Shown: positions 46,440 to 56,420 of the stretch, piece by piece | How positions within the stretch are numbered: position 1 is the first letter of the stretch | How the letters are laid out: every line of letters starts with the position of its first letter | From: JAHFUA01 sp963808725 | GTDB taxonomy: Bacteria; Acidobacteriota; Terriglobia; Terriglobales; Acidobacteriaceae | DNA: 64,000 bases | Assembly (NCBI GenBank): GCA_963808725.1 | Contig: CAWEGO010000001.1 | Coordinates: forward strand, 868,001-932,000 | Reading direction: 5' to 3' | Made by a program: the position numbers and the translations under genes | The notes under the pieces: model-generated | Seen by the model: the letters and a program-made list of their open reading frames with translations, nothing else | Databases searched by the model: none | Told to the model about the DNA's origin: nothing

Positions 46440-49400
46440 TCATCGCGAGGCCTCCGCCTCGGCCGGCCGTGCGCGCAGGCCGTGCAGCAAACTGAAGAAT
46501 ACGGGCACAAAGAACAGCGTCGCCACGGTCGCGAACATCAGGCCGCCGATGACGGCGCGTCCCAGCGGCGCATTCTGCTCGCCGCCTTCGCCCAGGCCCA
46601 GCGCCATCGGCACCATGCCGATGATCATGGCCAGGGCCGTCATGATGCACCGGCCGGAAGCGGGTAAAGCCGGCTTCCAGCGCCGCGCGTGCATCGGATC
46701 CATGCCCTCCTGCCATCTGCTCCTTGGCGAAGCTGACCACCAGAATGCTGTTCGCCGTGGCCACGCCCATGCACATGATCGAGCCGGTCAGCGCGGGCAC
46801 GCTGATCGTCGTGTGCGTCACGAACAGCATCCAGACGATCCCGGCCAGCGCCGCCGGCAGCGCCGAAATGATGATGAACGGATCGAGCCAGGACTGGAAG
46901 TTCACGACGATCAGCAGGTAGATCAGCACGATGGCAGAACACCAGGCCCGCCAGCAGGCCGACGAACGAGGAGTGCATGGTCTCGATCTGGCCGCGCACG
47001 ATCGATTTGCGAGCCGCGCGGCAGCTCGCTTGCGGTTGTCGATCGACGATCTGGTCTGATGTCGCCTGGCCACGCCGCCCAGATCGCGTCCCTGCACCGA
47101 GCCGATAGATGTCGATCACGGGCTGCGCGTCGTAGTGGGAGACCGTCGCCATGCCCGCGCCTCGCGTGATGGATCCCAGGTTGCCCAGCATCTGCCGGCG
47201 GCGCCGTTGCCGTGCCGCCGGTCACCGGGATGTTTTCGAGGTCCTGCAGCGATTCGAAGTCGTATTGCGGGGTCTGCGTCGACGACGCTGTAGCTGACTC
47301 CGGTCTTCGGGATCGAGCCAGAAAGGGGCGAAGTCTGAAAGCTGCCGCTCAGCGAGATCAGCAGGTTCCTGGCGACGTCGTGCTGCGTGAAGCCCGCCTG
47401 CTGGGCCTTGGTGCGGTCCACGTCGATGTGCAGCTTGGGCTGGTTGAAGGGCTGCTGGATGCGCAGATCGGCGATGCCCGTGACACGTGCTGCAACTGCT
47501 TCAGCAGATTGCTCGGCAAACTCGCGATTCGCTTCGACATCGTGGCCCACGATTTGGATGTCGATCGGCGCGGGCAGGCCGAAGTTCAGGATCTGGCTGA
47601 CGATGTCGGCGGGCAGGAAAGTAGAACATCACGCCCGGGAATTCGCTGCGCCAGCTTGCAAGCGCAGGTCGTGAATGTACTCGTCGGTGGGCCGATGCTT
47701 CTCCGACAGCGAGATCAGGATGTCGGCGTCGTCGGGGCCGATGGGCGCCGAAGTGCTGTAGGACAGATTGATGCTGCTGTAGGGCAGGCCGATGTTGTCG
47801 ATGATGCTGTCAATTTCTTCGTGCGGAATCTGCTCGCGGATCGACCGCTCGACGTCGGTCGCAGAGCGCCGCTGTTTCTTCGATGCGCGTGCGGTGCGGC
47901 GCGCGCACGTGCAGCTTGAACTGGCCGGCGTCCACGGCGGGGAAGAAATCCTGGCCCAGCCACGGGAAGCAGCGCGAACGAAGCCAGCGCAGAAGCGCCA
48001 GGAAGCCCAGCAGGAAAGATCACCGCGGTGCTGCAAGGCACGCTTGCAGCATCCCCGGTAACCGTCGCGGAGCCTTTCGAAAGCCTATTCGAAGTGGCCC
48101 TGCAGCCGCACCAGCGGATTGCGGCTTGCCGCAGGCGACCTGCTCTGCCTCCGCTTCGTGCGCCTTCAGCAGATACTTGGCCATGGTCGGCACCAGGGTC
48201 CGCGAGAGCAGGTAGGAAGCCAGCATGGCGAAGACCACGGCCTCGGCCAGCGGCACGAACAGGTAGCGCGCCACGCCGGTGAGGAAGAACATCGGCACGA
48301 ACACGATGCAGATGGAGAGCGTGGAAACGAACGCCGGCACGGCGATCTGCTGCGCGCCGTCCAGAATGGCCTGCTCGATCTCTTTGCCCTGCGCCAGGTT
48401 GCGATTGATGTTCTCGATCTCGACGGTGGCATCATCCACCAGGATGCCGACCGCCAGCGCCAGGCCGCCCAGGGTCATGATGTTGATGGTTTCGCCCAGC
48501 GCGCTCAGGACGATGATCGAGGTCAGGATCGACAGCGGGATCGAGACCGCGATGATCAGCGTGCTGCGCCAGCTGCCCAGGAAGATCAGGATCATCAGCC
48601 CGGTCAGGCAGGCGGCGATCATGGCCTCGCGCACCACGCCGTCGATGGAGGCGCGCACGAAGAGCGATTGGTCGGCCAGCGGACGGATCTGCAGCTCCGG
48701 CGGCAGGCCTGCCAGAATGCGAGGCAGCATCTGCTTGATGCCGGCGATGATGTCGAGCGTGGAGGCGTTGCCGGTCTTCAGGACCGTCAGCAGCGCAGCG
48801 CGCTGCCCGTCCACGCGGACGATGTTGGTCTGCGGCGGGAAGCCGTCGCGCACGTGCGCCACGTCGCGGATGTAGATCGTGGTGTTCCCCACGGTCTTGA
48901 TGGGCAGGTCGTTCAGTTCCTCGACGGTCTTCGGGCTGGCGTTGATGTCCACGTCGTATTCGAGCGAGCCGATCTTGGAGGTGCCGGCGGGCAGGATCAG
49001 GTTCTGCGCGCTGATGGCGTTCACCACGTCCAGCGGCGACAGGCCCTTGGCCTGCAGCGCCGTGGTGTCCAGGTCCACTTGCGATCTGCCGCTGCTTGCC
49101 GCCGTAGGGATACGGGATGGCGGCGCCCGGCACGGTGACCAGCCGGGTGCGGATGAAGTTCACGCCCAGGTCGAAGAGCTGCTGCTCGGAAAGCTTCTGC
49201 CCCGAAAGCGCGAGCTGGAGAATGGGCACGCTAGACGCGCTGTAGGTGATGACCAGAGGGGGCGTGGTTCCCGGCGGCAGTTGCCGGAGTTGCGTCTGCG
49301 AGATGGCCGTGACCTGTGCGATCGCTGTGTCGATGTTGGCGCCCGGCTGGAAGAAGACCTTTACCACCGCAATGCCGTTCAGCGACTGCGACTCGATGTG

Positions 49401-49637
49401 CTCGATGTCGTCCACCGTGGTGGTCAGCGAACGCTCGGTCAGGTTGATGATGCGGTTGCTCATCTCCTCGGCGCTCAGCCCGGTGTAGTTCCAGAGGATG
49501 CTGACCACCGGGATGTTGATGTTGGGGAAGATGTCGGTGGGGGTGCGGAAGATGACCAGCGGACCCACGATCAGTAGCACCAACGCGGCCACCACGAAGG
49601 TGTAGGGCCGCCGCAAGGCCAGTCGAACAATCCACAT
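46440..49637 (-). pseudogene. RND efflux pump, second system (many frameshifts)
   Basis: The N-terminal part (MWIVRLALRRPYTFVVAALV start, TPTDIFPNINIPVVSILWNY) reads cleanly to about 49080, then a second long frame (to about 48130) carries IPLSILTSIIVLSALGETIN and LAVGILVDDATVEIENINRN. Between about 48130 and 46640 the frame changes many times within short distances, while each piece stays clearly RND-like (PYSSINLSYSTSAPIGPDDA, HDVARNLLISLSGSFQT). The end reads PMALGLGEGGEQNAPLGRAV. The total length is about 3.2 kb, normal for the family. Poor local sequence quality explains this better than decay. Confidence 0.65.
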
Positions 49638-49906
49638 CTGCGGGCTGACTCCCTCGCCGAAGTAAGTAAACGCTTACAGGGGTAATTAGGATGATACCAA
49701 AGCTGCTGTGGATTTGGCGTCTTCGCACGTTACTAAAGATGCTTCTCGGCCGATTCGGTCCGGCGGGGACCCGACCGGCGGTCCCCGGCGGTCTCCGGGA
49801 TGATCTTCCGATGAGGTTCGATTAGAGGATTCTAGAATTTCCGCCGCTTTTTGTGTTCTAAGGGCACGGTTGGCACGATATAAATGCAGCAGACCGGAGC
49901 GCAGCC

Positions 49907-50233
49907 TTGCTCTTCCAACCGCGACAATTCCCGCGCGTGTCCCTGGCCACGGAAGTAAAGGTTTACTGCGGCGACAAGGTTTTCGCCGCCCGGTCGCAAG
50001 AGATCGGCGCCGGCGGCATGGCGCTGGAGAATGCCGGTTGCCTCTCGGTGGCGCAGCCGGTGCAGGTTTCCTTCACCCTGTCTCCGGGGCTGGAACTGAA
50101 GCTGGACGCCGTGGTGTGGTGGAAGCGCGACCACCGCGTGGGCGTCCGCTTCGATCCCCGCGAGCCTAAATGCCGCCTCATCCAGCAGTGGGTCGAAGAG
50201 CAGATCAAGCTCGCCAGAACGCCCCAGGTGTAG
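49907..50233 (+). CDS. PilZ-domain protein
   Basis: The 108-aa product is a single PilZ domain, a c-di-GMP receptor fold. It carries the RxxxR-type start (RQFPR) and the later pattern EIGAGGMAL in place of the D/NxSxxG motif. The start codon is TTG at 49907, after CCGGAGCGCAGCC. The output partner is unknown. It is convergent with lysS (3-base gap). Confidence 0.7.
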   Translation: MLFQPRQFPRVSLATEVKVYCGDKVFAARSQEIGAGGMALENAGCLSVAQPVQVSFTLSPGLELKLDAVVWWKRDHRVGVRFDPREPKCRLIQQWVEEQIKLARTPQV

Positions 50234-50235
50234 CT

Positions 50236-51786
50236 CTAACCGCTCTTAGCCTCCGCGTCCTCGGCGGCTGGCTTTTCCGGCCGCAACAAGGGAAACAGGA
50301 TCACGTCGCGGATGGAGGGCGAGCCCGTCAGCAGCATGGTGAGGCGGTCGATTCCGACGCCTTCGCCCGCCGTCGGAGGCATGCCATACGAGAGCGCGCG
50401 CACGTAGTCGTAGTCCACTTCCGCCATGGCCTCTTCGTCGCCACGCTGGCGCTGCCGCACCTGGTCTTCGAAGCGCCGCAACTGCTCTTCGGGATCGTTC
50501 AGCTCGCTGAAGGCGTTGCCGCATTCGAGGCCGCCGATGAAGATCTCGAACCGCTCCACCCAGTCCGGTTCGTCCTGTTTGTTTTTGGAGAGCGGCGAGA
50601 TGGCGGCGGGGAAGTCGTAAAGGATGGTCGGCTGAATCAGGTGCTCTTCCGCTACCGCTTCAAACAGCGCAGCGATGGTCTTGCCCGCCGGATCGGTTGG
50701 GTCGTAAGGCATGTGCGGATGGTGGGCCGCATTGAAGCGCTGCACCAGCGCCCCCACACCATCGGCGTGGGCGAAATCCGCCATCTGGGGCTTGGGCCCG
50801 GCATTCTCTGGCCAGTACTTAATGATGGCTTCCCGCATGGAGAGCCGCTGCCAGTTGGCAAAATCGATCTCATGCCCGCCATACGTCACCACCGTTGAGC
50901 CTGTGACCTCGCGCGCCACTTGCGCCAGCAACTCTTCGGTCAGGTCCATCAGGTCGCGGTAATCCGAGTACGCCTGGTAGAACTCCAGCATGGTGAACTC
51001 GGGATTGTGCTGGGTGGAGATGCCCTCATTGCGGAAGTTGCGGTTGATCTCGTACACGCGATCGAGGCCGCCGACCACCAGCCGTTTCAGGTAGAGCTCG
51101 GGCGCGATGCGCAGGTAGAGGTCGAGGTCGAGCGCGTTGTGATGGGTGGTGAACGGCCGCGCCGCCGCGCCTCCGGCAATGGGCTGCATCATCGGGGTCT
51201 CGACCTCGATGTAGCCGTGCGTGTCGAAGAAGCGGCGGATCGACTGCACCACCTTGCTGCGGCGGACAAACACCTGGCGCACCTCAGAGTTCATCACCAG
51301 ATCCACGTAGCGCTGCCGATACCGCAGTTCGACGTCCGTCAACCCATGCCATTTCTCTGGCAAGGGCAGCAGGTCCTTGGAAAGGAACGTCAGGTCCTGA
51401 ACGTGGACCGTAAGTTCGCCGGTGCGGGTGCGAAACAGGTACCCGCGCACCCCGATGTGGTCGCCGATATCGAGCAGCTTCCAGAGCTGGAAGCCGGGCT
51501 CGCCCACGTCATCTTTCTTGACGTAGATCTGCAACCGCTGCCCGCCCTGCTGCAGGTGGGCGAAGCCTGCTTTGCCCATCAGGCGGATGGCCATGATGCG
51601 CCCGGCGATGCGCACCTCGATCTTGGGACTTTCCAACTGTTCGGCAGTGCGGTCTTTGTAGTCGGCGAGAATCTGCGGAATTTCGTGCGTGGTCTGATAT
51701 TTGTGGGGATAGGCGCGCTGTCGCAGCGCTTCGATCTGCTCCAGTTTCTGCCGGCGAAGCTGATAAATGTTCTCGTCGAGGGACAT
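50236..51786 (-). CDS. lysS: Lysyl-tRNA synthetase class II (LysS)
   Basis: LysS charges tRNA-Lys. The 516-aa protein has an anticodon-binding OB fold (about 60-150, IRLMGKAGFAHLQQGGQRLQ), class II motif 1 (RYVDLVMNSEVRQVFVRRS), motif 2 (FRNEGISTQHNPEFTMLEFY) and motif 3 (GVGIDRLTMLLTGSPSIRD). Length is normal. The matching tRNA-Lys is 8.4 kb away. Confidence 0.94.
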   Translation of the reverse strand: MSLDENIYQLRRQKLEQIEALRQRAYPHKYQTTHEIPQILADYKDRTAEQLESPKIEVRIAGRIMAIRLMGKAGFAHLQQGGQRLQIYVKKDDVGEPGFQLWKLLDIGDHIGVRGYLFRTRTGELTVHVQDLTFLSKDLLPLPEKWHGLTDVELRYRQRYVDLVMNSEVRQVFVRRSKVVQSIRRFFDTHGYIEVETPMMQPIAGGAAARPFTTHHNALDLDLYLRIAPELYLKRLVVGGLDRVYEINRNFRNEGISTQHNPEFTMLEFYQAYSDYRDLMDLTEELLAQVAREVTGSTVVTYGGHEIDFANWQRLSMREAIIKYWPENAGPKPQMADFAHADGVGALVQRFNAAHHPHMPYDPTDPAGKTIAALFEAVAEEHLIQPTILYDFPAAISPLSKNKQDEPDWVERFEIFIGGLECGNAFSELNDPEEQLRRFEDQVRQRQRGDEEAMAEVDYDYVRALSYGMPPTAGEGVGIDRLTMLLTGSPSIRDVILFPLLRPEKPAAEDAEAKSG

Positions 51787-51854
51787 GGGGGAATGAGCAA
51801 CAGCAATGAGAAAGCGGGATTATAGCAGCGGGGTGGAGCTTCCGTCGGAAGGAG

Positions 51855-51885
51855 GATTTGTAATTGGTAATTTGTAATTTGCAAA
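51855..51885. repeat. ATTTGTA-type array, left flank of higBA
   Basis: The array reads GATTTGTAATTGGTAATTTG and continues with the same word. Read from the higA side it begins 15 bases after the higA stop. Its inverted partner is at 52585-52617. Confidence 0.55.
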
Positions 51886-51900
51886 GTGGTCGAGACTCGC

Positions 51901-52188
51901 TCAGGCGGGAACATACCGCTTAACGGCGATCGCACGGGAATGCTGTCGGGTCTTCGCCACGTCGTAAGCGAGTTGCATGCGGAGAAGGTGGTTCATATCC
52001 GGGCCGAAGGCCTTTTCAATGCGCAGTGCCATTTCTGGCGTCAGCGCGGCTTTGCCGTGAAGCAGGTCGGAGAGCGTGGCGCGGCGCACCTGCAAAATCT
52101 CCGCTGCCTTCGACACCGTGAGCCCAAGGGCTTCGATGATCTCGGTTCGGATCAGGTCGCCCGGATGGGGCGGGTTCTTCATGGGCAT
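51901..52188 (-). CDS. HigA-type antitoxin
   Basis: The 95-aa protein is a HigA antitoxin: PPHPGDLIRTEIIEALGLTV, then the helix-turn-helix LTVSKAAEILQVRRATLSDLL, and ALRIEKAFG. It follows the toxin gene (toxin first, the usual order for hig) with a 10-base gap. It would neutralise HigB and repress the operon. Confidence 0.85.
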   Translation of the reverse strand: MPMKNPPHPGDLIRTEIIEALGLTVSKAAEILQVRRATLSDLLHGKAALTPEMALRIEKAFGPDMNHLLRMQLAYDVAKTRQHSRAIAVKRYVPA

Positions 52189-52198
52189 GGCAGGCCTC

Positions 52199-52489
52199 CT
52201 AATGGTAGTCGATCAGGTCGATGTCGCCAGCGGCGTTTGTCTCTTCGTCGTACCGGAAAATCAAGCGCCAGTTTCCCGTGACGGTCAGGCTCCAGAATCC
52301 TTTCAGGTCGCCTTTGAGCGGGTGCAGTTTCCATCCCGGAAACCGGCTGACCTGGTCCAGGGAGTCGGCGGTTTCAAGAGCGAACAGAAGCTTCCGCAGC
52401 TTATCGGCCATTGCCGGCGGCACCCCTTTGGCGTTGCCGTCGTCATGGAGCTGCCGAAGCCCTTTATGCCGAAAGCTGGCAAACTGCAT
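52199..52489 (-). CDS. HigB-type toxin
   Basis: The 96-aa product resembles RelE/HigB ribosome-dependent mRNA nucleases: SFRHKGLRQLHDDG, LRKLLFALETADSLDQVSR, FPGWKLHPLKGDLKGFWS and NWRLIFRYDE. The start at 52489 has AGGGAGTGAA before it; the longer frame to 52534 lacks this. It is first in the operon. Confidence 0.85.
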   Translation of the reverse strand: MQFASFRHKGLRQLHDDGNAKGVPPAMADKLRKLLFALETADSLDQVSRFPGWKLHPLKGDLKGFWSLTVTGNWRLIFRYDEETNAAGDIDLIDYH

Positions 52490-52584
52490 TTCACTCCCTT
52501 CGCCCCTCCAGTATTGTACGCTTATACCGTACACGTCAAGGATTATGTTGAGAACGCTTGGCTGCCATTGGCATCGCGGGCCAG

Positions 52585-52617
52585 TTTACAAATTACAAAT
52601 TTGAAATTACAAATTCA
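52585..52617. repeat. Array, right flank of higBA
   Basis: It reads TTACAAATTACAAATTTG and continues, the reverse complement of the 51855-51885 word. It lies between higB and nuoA. Confidence 0.55.
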
Positions 52618-52687
52618 CAGCCGCCTAATTCGCCGCTTGAACCGCAGGCTCCCGCCGCGCTACTATCTTCAGTTCTCTCGAGGATCC

Positions 52688-53044
52688 ATGCCCCAGAACT
52701 ACGTCCCCATCTTCATCTTTATAGCCGTGGTGGCCATCCTCATTCCGCTTACGCTGGGGATCGCCAAGCTGGTCCGTCCGGAGAAGCCGGAGAGGGTCAA
52801 GCTGATGCCCTACGAGTGCGGCGTGGACCCGATCGGGGATTCCCGCCAGCGCTACACCGTGCGCTTTTATATCGTGGCTATCCTGTTCGTGATCTTCGAT
52901 GTGGAGACCATCTTCCTGTTCCCCTGGGCGGTGCTATACAAGTCGCTCGCCCTGTTTGGGTTCATCGAGATGATGATCTTCCTGGCCATCCTTATCGTGG
53001 GATACGTGTGGGTCTGGAAGAAGGGAGCGCTGGAGTGGATCTGA
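52688..53044 (+). CDS. nuoA: NADH-quinone oxidoreductase subunit A (NuoA)
   Basis: NuoA is a membrane-arm subunit of complex I. The 118-aa product has three membrane helices and the conserved loop KLMPYECGVDPIGDSRQRYTV with its cysteine, then FDVETIFLFPWAV. It opens the nuo run. The next gene is nuoC, not nuoB. Confidence 0.93.
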   Translation: MPQNYVPIFIFIAVVAILIPLTLGIAKLVRPEKPERVKLMPYECGVDPIGDSRQRYTVRFYIVAILFVIFDVETIFLFPWAVLYKSLALFGFIEMMIFLAILIVGYVWVWKKGALEWI

Positions 53045-53049
53045 CGGCG

Positions 53050-53128
53050 GATTTGCGATTTGTGATTTGTAATCTGTAAACCGTGTGGCCGTGGTGAAAG
53101 ATCACAAACCAGAAATCGCAAATTAGAA
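53050..53128. repeat. Inverted array pair between nuoA and nuoC
   Basis: The left arm (GATTTGCGATTTGTGATTTG) begins 5 bases after the nuoA stop and the right arm (AAACCAGAAATCGCAAATTA) ends at the nuoC start; the two are near reverse complements. Confidence 0.6.
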
Positions 53129-53795
53129 ATGCCTGAGGACAAGCCAGACCAGAAGCCCGTCTCTCCTCCGCCCGCCGCGGGCGACAAACCCGCGGCCGCC
53201 GCTGCCCCTCCTAAACCCGCTGCGGGCGAGAAACCTGCGGCAGCCGCTGCTCCTCCCAAGCCTGCCGTTCCGGCCAAGCCTGCCGGGCCCACGCCGCAGC
53301 CCTGGGATTCGGAGATGGTGGCGCGCCTGCGCGGCCGTTACGGATCGGGCATCGATCCCAAGACCTATCTGGGCCAGAACTACATCGTCGCCGATCCCTC
53401 GATCGTTTACGAGCTGCTGGCAGATCCTGCGCGACGACGAACAGTTCGATTACTGCGTGGACGTTACCGCCGTGCACTATCCGCAGCGCAAGGACCAGGA
53501 GTTCGAGATTGTCTGGATTCTCTACTCGTTTGAGCACAACCAGCGGGTGCGGGTGAAGGCCATGATCAAGGACGGCGATCCGGCGCCCAGCGTGGTAGCG
53601 CTGTGGAGCACCGCCAACTGGCTGGAGCGCGAATGCTATGACATGTTTGGCATCCGCTTCGAAGGCCATCCCGACCTGCGGCGCATCCTGCTGCCAGACG
53701 GCTGGAAGGGCTTCCCGCTGCGCAAGGAGTACGGCATCACCCAGCAGGACAGCGAGTGGGTGAAGATCAACCTGGGAATCGAGAGCGGACAATAG
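53129..53795 (+). CDS. nuoC: NADH-quinone oxidoreductase subunit C (NuoC), one frameshift
   Basis: NuoC is part of the peripheral arm. One extra G near 53420 breaks the frame: removing it joins PSIVYELL to QILRDDEQFDYCVDVTAVHY and gives 221 aa. The second part has the family segment WLERECYDMFGIRFEGHPDL and RRILLPDGWKGFPLRKEYG. The first 60 residues are an unusual Ala/Pro/Lys extension with a tandem duplication (AAGDKPAAAAAPPKP then AAGEKPAAAAAPPKP). An essential gene with one insertion suggests sequence error. Confidence 0.85.
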
Positions 53796-54972
53796 ATGGC
53801 CGATATCCTCAAGAGCGAGCAGAGTTCGTCCTCGGTCGAGCACATCGAAGCCGAGAAGGGTGCGGCGCCGCCGTTTCTCGATGCCACCGAACTTATCCTC
53901 AATATGGGACCGCAGCACCCCTCCACGCACGGCGTGCTGCGCGTCATCCTCAAGCTGGACGGCGAGAAGGTGCTCAACACCGAGTGCGTGATCGGCTACC
54001 TCCACCGCGGCGTGGAGAAGATCGCCGAGAACCGCACCTACGCGATGTTCAATCCCTACGTGGATCGCATGGACTACGTGGCCGCGGTCTCGAACGGCCT
54101 CGGCTACTGCGAGGCGGTGGAAAAGCTGCTGAACATGGAGGCGCCGCCGCGCGCGCAGTGGGTGCGAACCATTCTGACGGAGCTCAACCGCATCGCCAGC
54201 CACCTGCTCTGGCTGGGCACGCACGCGCTGGATATCGGCGCCATAACGCCGCTGTTTTACACATTCCGCGACCGCGAAGAGATCCTGAAGATCTTCGAGA
54301 AGTACTGCGGTGCGCGTCTCACCACCCACGCCTTCCGCATCGGCGGCTGCCAGTACGAGACCTATGACGGCTTCGAGCAGGATGTGAAGAAGTTCTGCGA
54401 TTTCGTCACGCCCAAGGTGGACGAATACGAGACGCTGCTGACCACCAATCGCATCTGGCTGGAACGCACCAAGGGCGTGGGCATTCTCAAGGCGCAGGAT
54501 TGCATCGACCTGGGCGTTACCGGGCCGGTGCTGCGCGCCAGCGGCGTCAAGTGGGACCTGCGCAAAGCGCAGCCCTACGCGGCCTACAAGAACTTCGAGT
54601 TTGATATCCCGACCGGCCAGAACGGCGACACGTACGATCGGTACATCGTGCGCGTCGCCGAGATGCGGCAGGCGCTGCGCATCATCCGCCAGGCAGTGGA
54701 CTCGATCCCGGAAGGTCCCATTATGGCGCAAAGTCCCCAAAGTGATGAAGCCGCCGGTGGGCGAGATTTATCACTCGATCGAAGCGCCCAAGGGCGAGCT
54801 GGGATACTTCATCGTCAGCGACGGTTCGACGCAACCTTACCGCCTGCGGGTGCGCCCGCCATCGTTCGTAAATTTGCAGGCGCTGAGCAAGATGGTGGAA
54901 GGCGCCCTGGTGGCCGACGTGGTGGCGGTGATCGGAACGCTGGATATCGTGTTGGGCGAAGTTGATCGATAG
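53796..54972 (+). CDS. nuoD: NADH-quinone oxidoreductase subunit D (NuoD), one frameshift
   Basis: NuoD forms part of the quinone site. It has NMGPQHPSTHGVLRVILKLD, the conserved HRGVEKIAENRTYAMFNPYV and RIASHLLWLGTHALDIGA. One extra C near 54729 breaks the frame; removal joins GPIMA to KVPKVMKPPVGEIYHSIEAP and gives 391 aa, ending DIVLGEVDR. The start is directly at the nuoC stop. The insertion is likely sequence error. Confidence 0.88.
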
Positions 54973-54991
54973 GGGATTGAGTGGTTGAGGG

Positions 54992-55114
54992 TGTCATCCT
55001 TCGCGAGCCGAAGGCGAGCGGAGAATCTGCCGAGAACGCCGGCGCCACCGGTGACGGTTGCGCTGCCATTAGGTCAGATTCTCCCGCCTTCCTTCGGTCG
55101 GCGGAAGAATGACA
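54992..55114. repeat. Long imperfect inverted repeat
   Basis: The left arm starts TGTCATCCTTCGCGAGCCGA and the right arm, read backwards, starts TGTCATTCTTCCGCCGACCG. Each arm is about 38-40 bases with a loop of some 45. It lies between nuoD and nuoH and would form a strong RNA hairpin. Confidence 0.6.
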
Positions 55115-55142
55115 ACCATAGTGACGTAATGAGTCTATCGGG

Positions 55143-56420
55143 ATGAGCGATTTTCTGAATTATCTGAACTCGAATCTAACTCCCGGCCAGGCCGGCGCCT
55201 ACCTCTGGGTGGTGATCTACATCCTGATCATCTTCGCGGCGGTGTCGCTGGCGGTGATCGCGATGAACTGGCTGGAGCGCAAGATCCTGGCCCACATGCA
55301 GGTGCGGCTGGGACCGATGCGCGTGGGACCGCACGGCTTGCTGCAGCCCATCGCCGATGCCGTCAAGCTGCTTATCAAGGAAGACATCATCCCCGAGGGC
55401 GCCGACAAGCTGGTTTTCTGGATGGCGCCGCTGGTGGTGGTGATTACGGCGTTCACCACCTACATCGTCATTCCGTTCGGCCCGACCCACGCCGTCACCG
55501 ACATGAATATCGGCATCCTGTTCATGCTGGGCGTAGCTTCGCTGGGGACCCTGGGCATCATCATGGCGGGCTGGGCCTCGAACTCACACTATCCGCTGCT
55601 GGGGTCGCTGCGCTCCAGCGCGCAGATGGTGTCATACGAAGTGGCGATGGGCATGGCCGTAGTCTCGGCGGTGCTCATGACCTCGTTGAGCGGCATTGGC
55701 GTGTACGGCATCGGGCCGGGTGGCGGCGACACCTTCGGGACGCTGAGCATGATCGACATCGTGAAAGCGCAGATGAACCAGCAGGTCTGGTTCATCTTCA
55801 AGTTCTTTCCCTTGGGACTGGCCGCATTCGGCATATTTGCCATCGCGATGGTAGCCGAGACCAACCGCGCGCCCTTTGACTTGCCCGAAGCGGAGAGCGA
55901 GTTGACCGCCGGTTTCCATACTGAATATTCCGGCTTCCGCTGGTCGTTGTTCTTCCTGGCGGAGTACGCGGCCATGATCGCGGTATCGTCCATCGCCGTG
56001 ACGCTGTGGCTGGGCGGATGGATGCGTCCCTTCCCGCACTGGCTCGGCGGCAGCGCATGGGACACAGCCTTCTCTCTATTTCCGGCGCTGACCTTCTTCT
56101 TCCTCGCCGGACTGACCCTGCGCACCACGGTCCGGATGCCCAAGCACCCTTACTTCAAGATCCAGAAAACGGGGCTGGGAGTCTTCGGGCTGTTGCTGGG
56201 TGCGATCGGGCTGGTGTTGCTGGTGCCTCCGGTGCGCGACCGCATCCAGGATATCTACTGGTTCGCGATCAAAGTCGCCGGCTTTATGTACCTGTACATC
56301 TGGTATCGCGGCACCTTCCCGCGCTACCGCTTCGACCAACTGATGAAGCTGGGATGGAAGTTCATGATCCCGACGGGCATTGGTGTGCTCATCGCCACTG
56401 CGCTAGTGGGGGTGCTGTGA
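55143..56420 (+). CDS. nuoH: NADH-quinone oxidoreductase subunit H (NuoH)
   Basis: NuoH holds the quinone-channel membrane part. The 425-aa product has eight or more helices, the conserved NWLERKILAHMQVRLGPMRVG and AETNRAPFDLPEAESELTAG with its glutamates, and FPRYRFDQLMKLGWK. Length is within the family range. It overlaps nuoJ by one base (TGATG). Confidence 0.94.
   Translation: MSDFLNYLNSNLTPGQAGAYLWVVIYILIIFAAVSLAVIAMNWLERKILAHMQVRLGPMRVGPHGLLQPIADAVKLLIKEDIIPEGADKLVFWMAPLVVVITAFTTYIVIPFGPTHAVTDMNIGILFMLGVASLGTLGIIMAGWASNSHYPLLGSLRSSAQMVSYEVAMGMAVVSAVLMTSLSGIGVYGIGPGGGDTFGTLSMIDIVKAQMNQQVWFIFKFFPLGLAAFGIFAIAMVAETNRAPFDLPEAESELTAGFHTEYSGFRWSLFFLAEYAAMIAVSSIAVTLWLGGWMRPFPHWLGGSAWDTAFSLFPALTFFFLAGLTLRTTVRMPKHPYFKIQKTGLGVFGLLLGAIGLVLLVPPVRDRIQDIYWFAIKVAGFMYLYIWYRGTFPRYRFDQLMKLGWKFMIPTGIGVLIATALVGVL

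Noticed and set aside
49870..49887. Sigma-54 type promoter (TTGGCACG...TGC) before the PilZ gene
   Set aside because: The GG to GC spacing is two bases too long, so it does not fit the -24/-12 rule.
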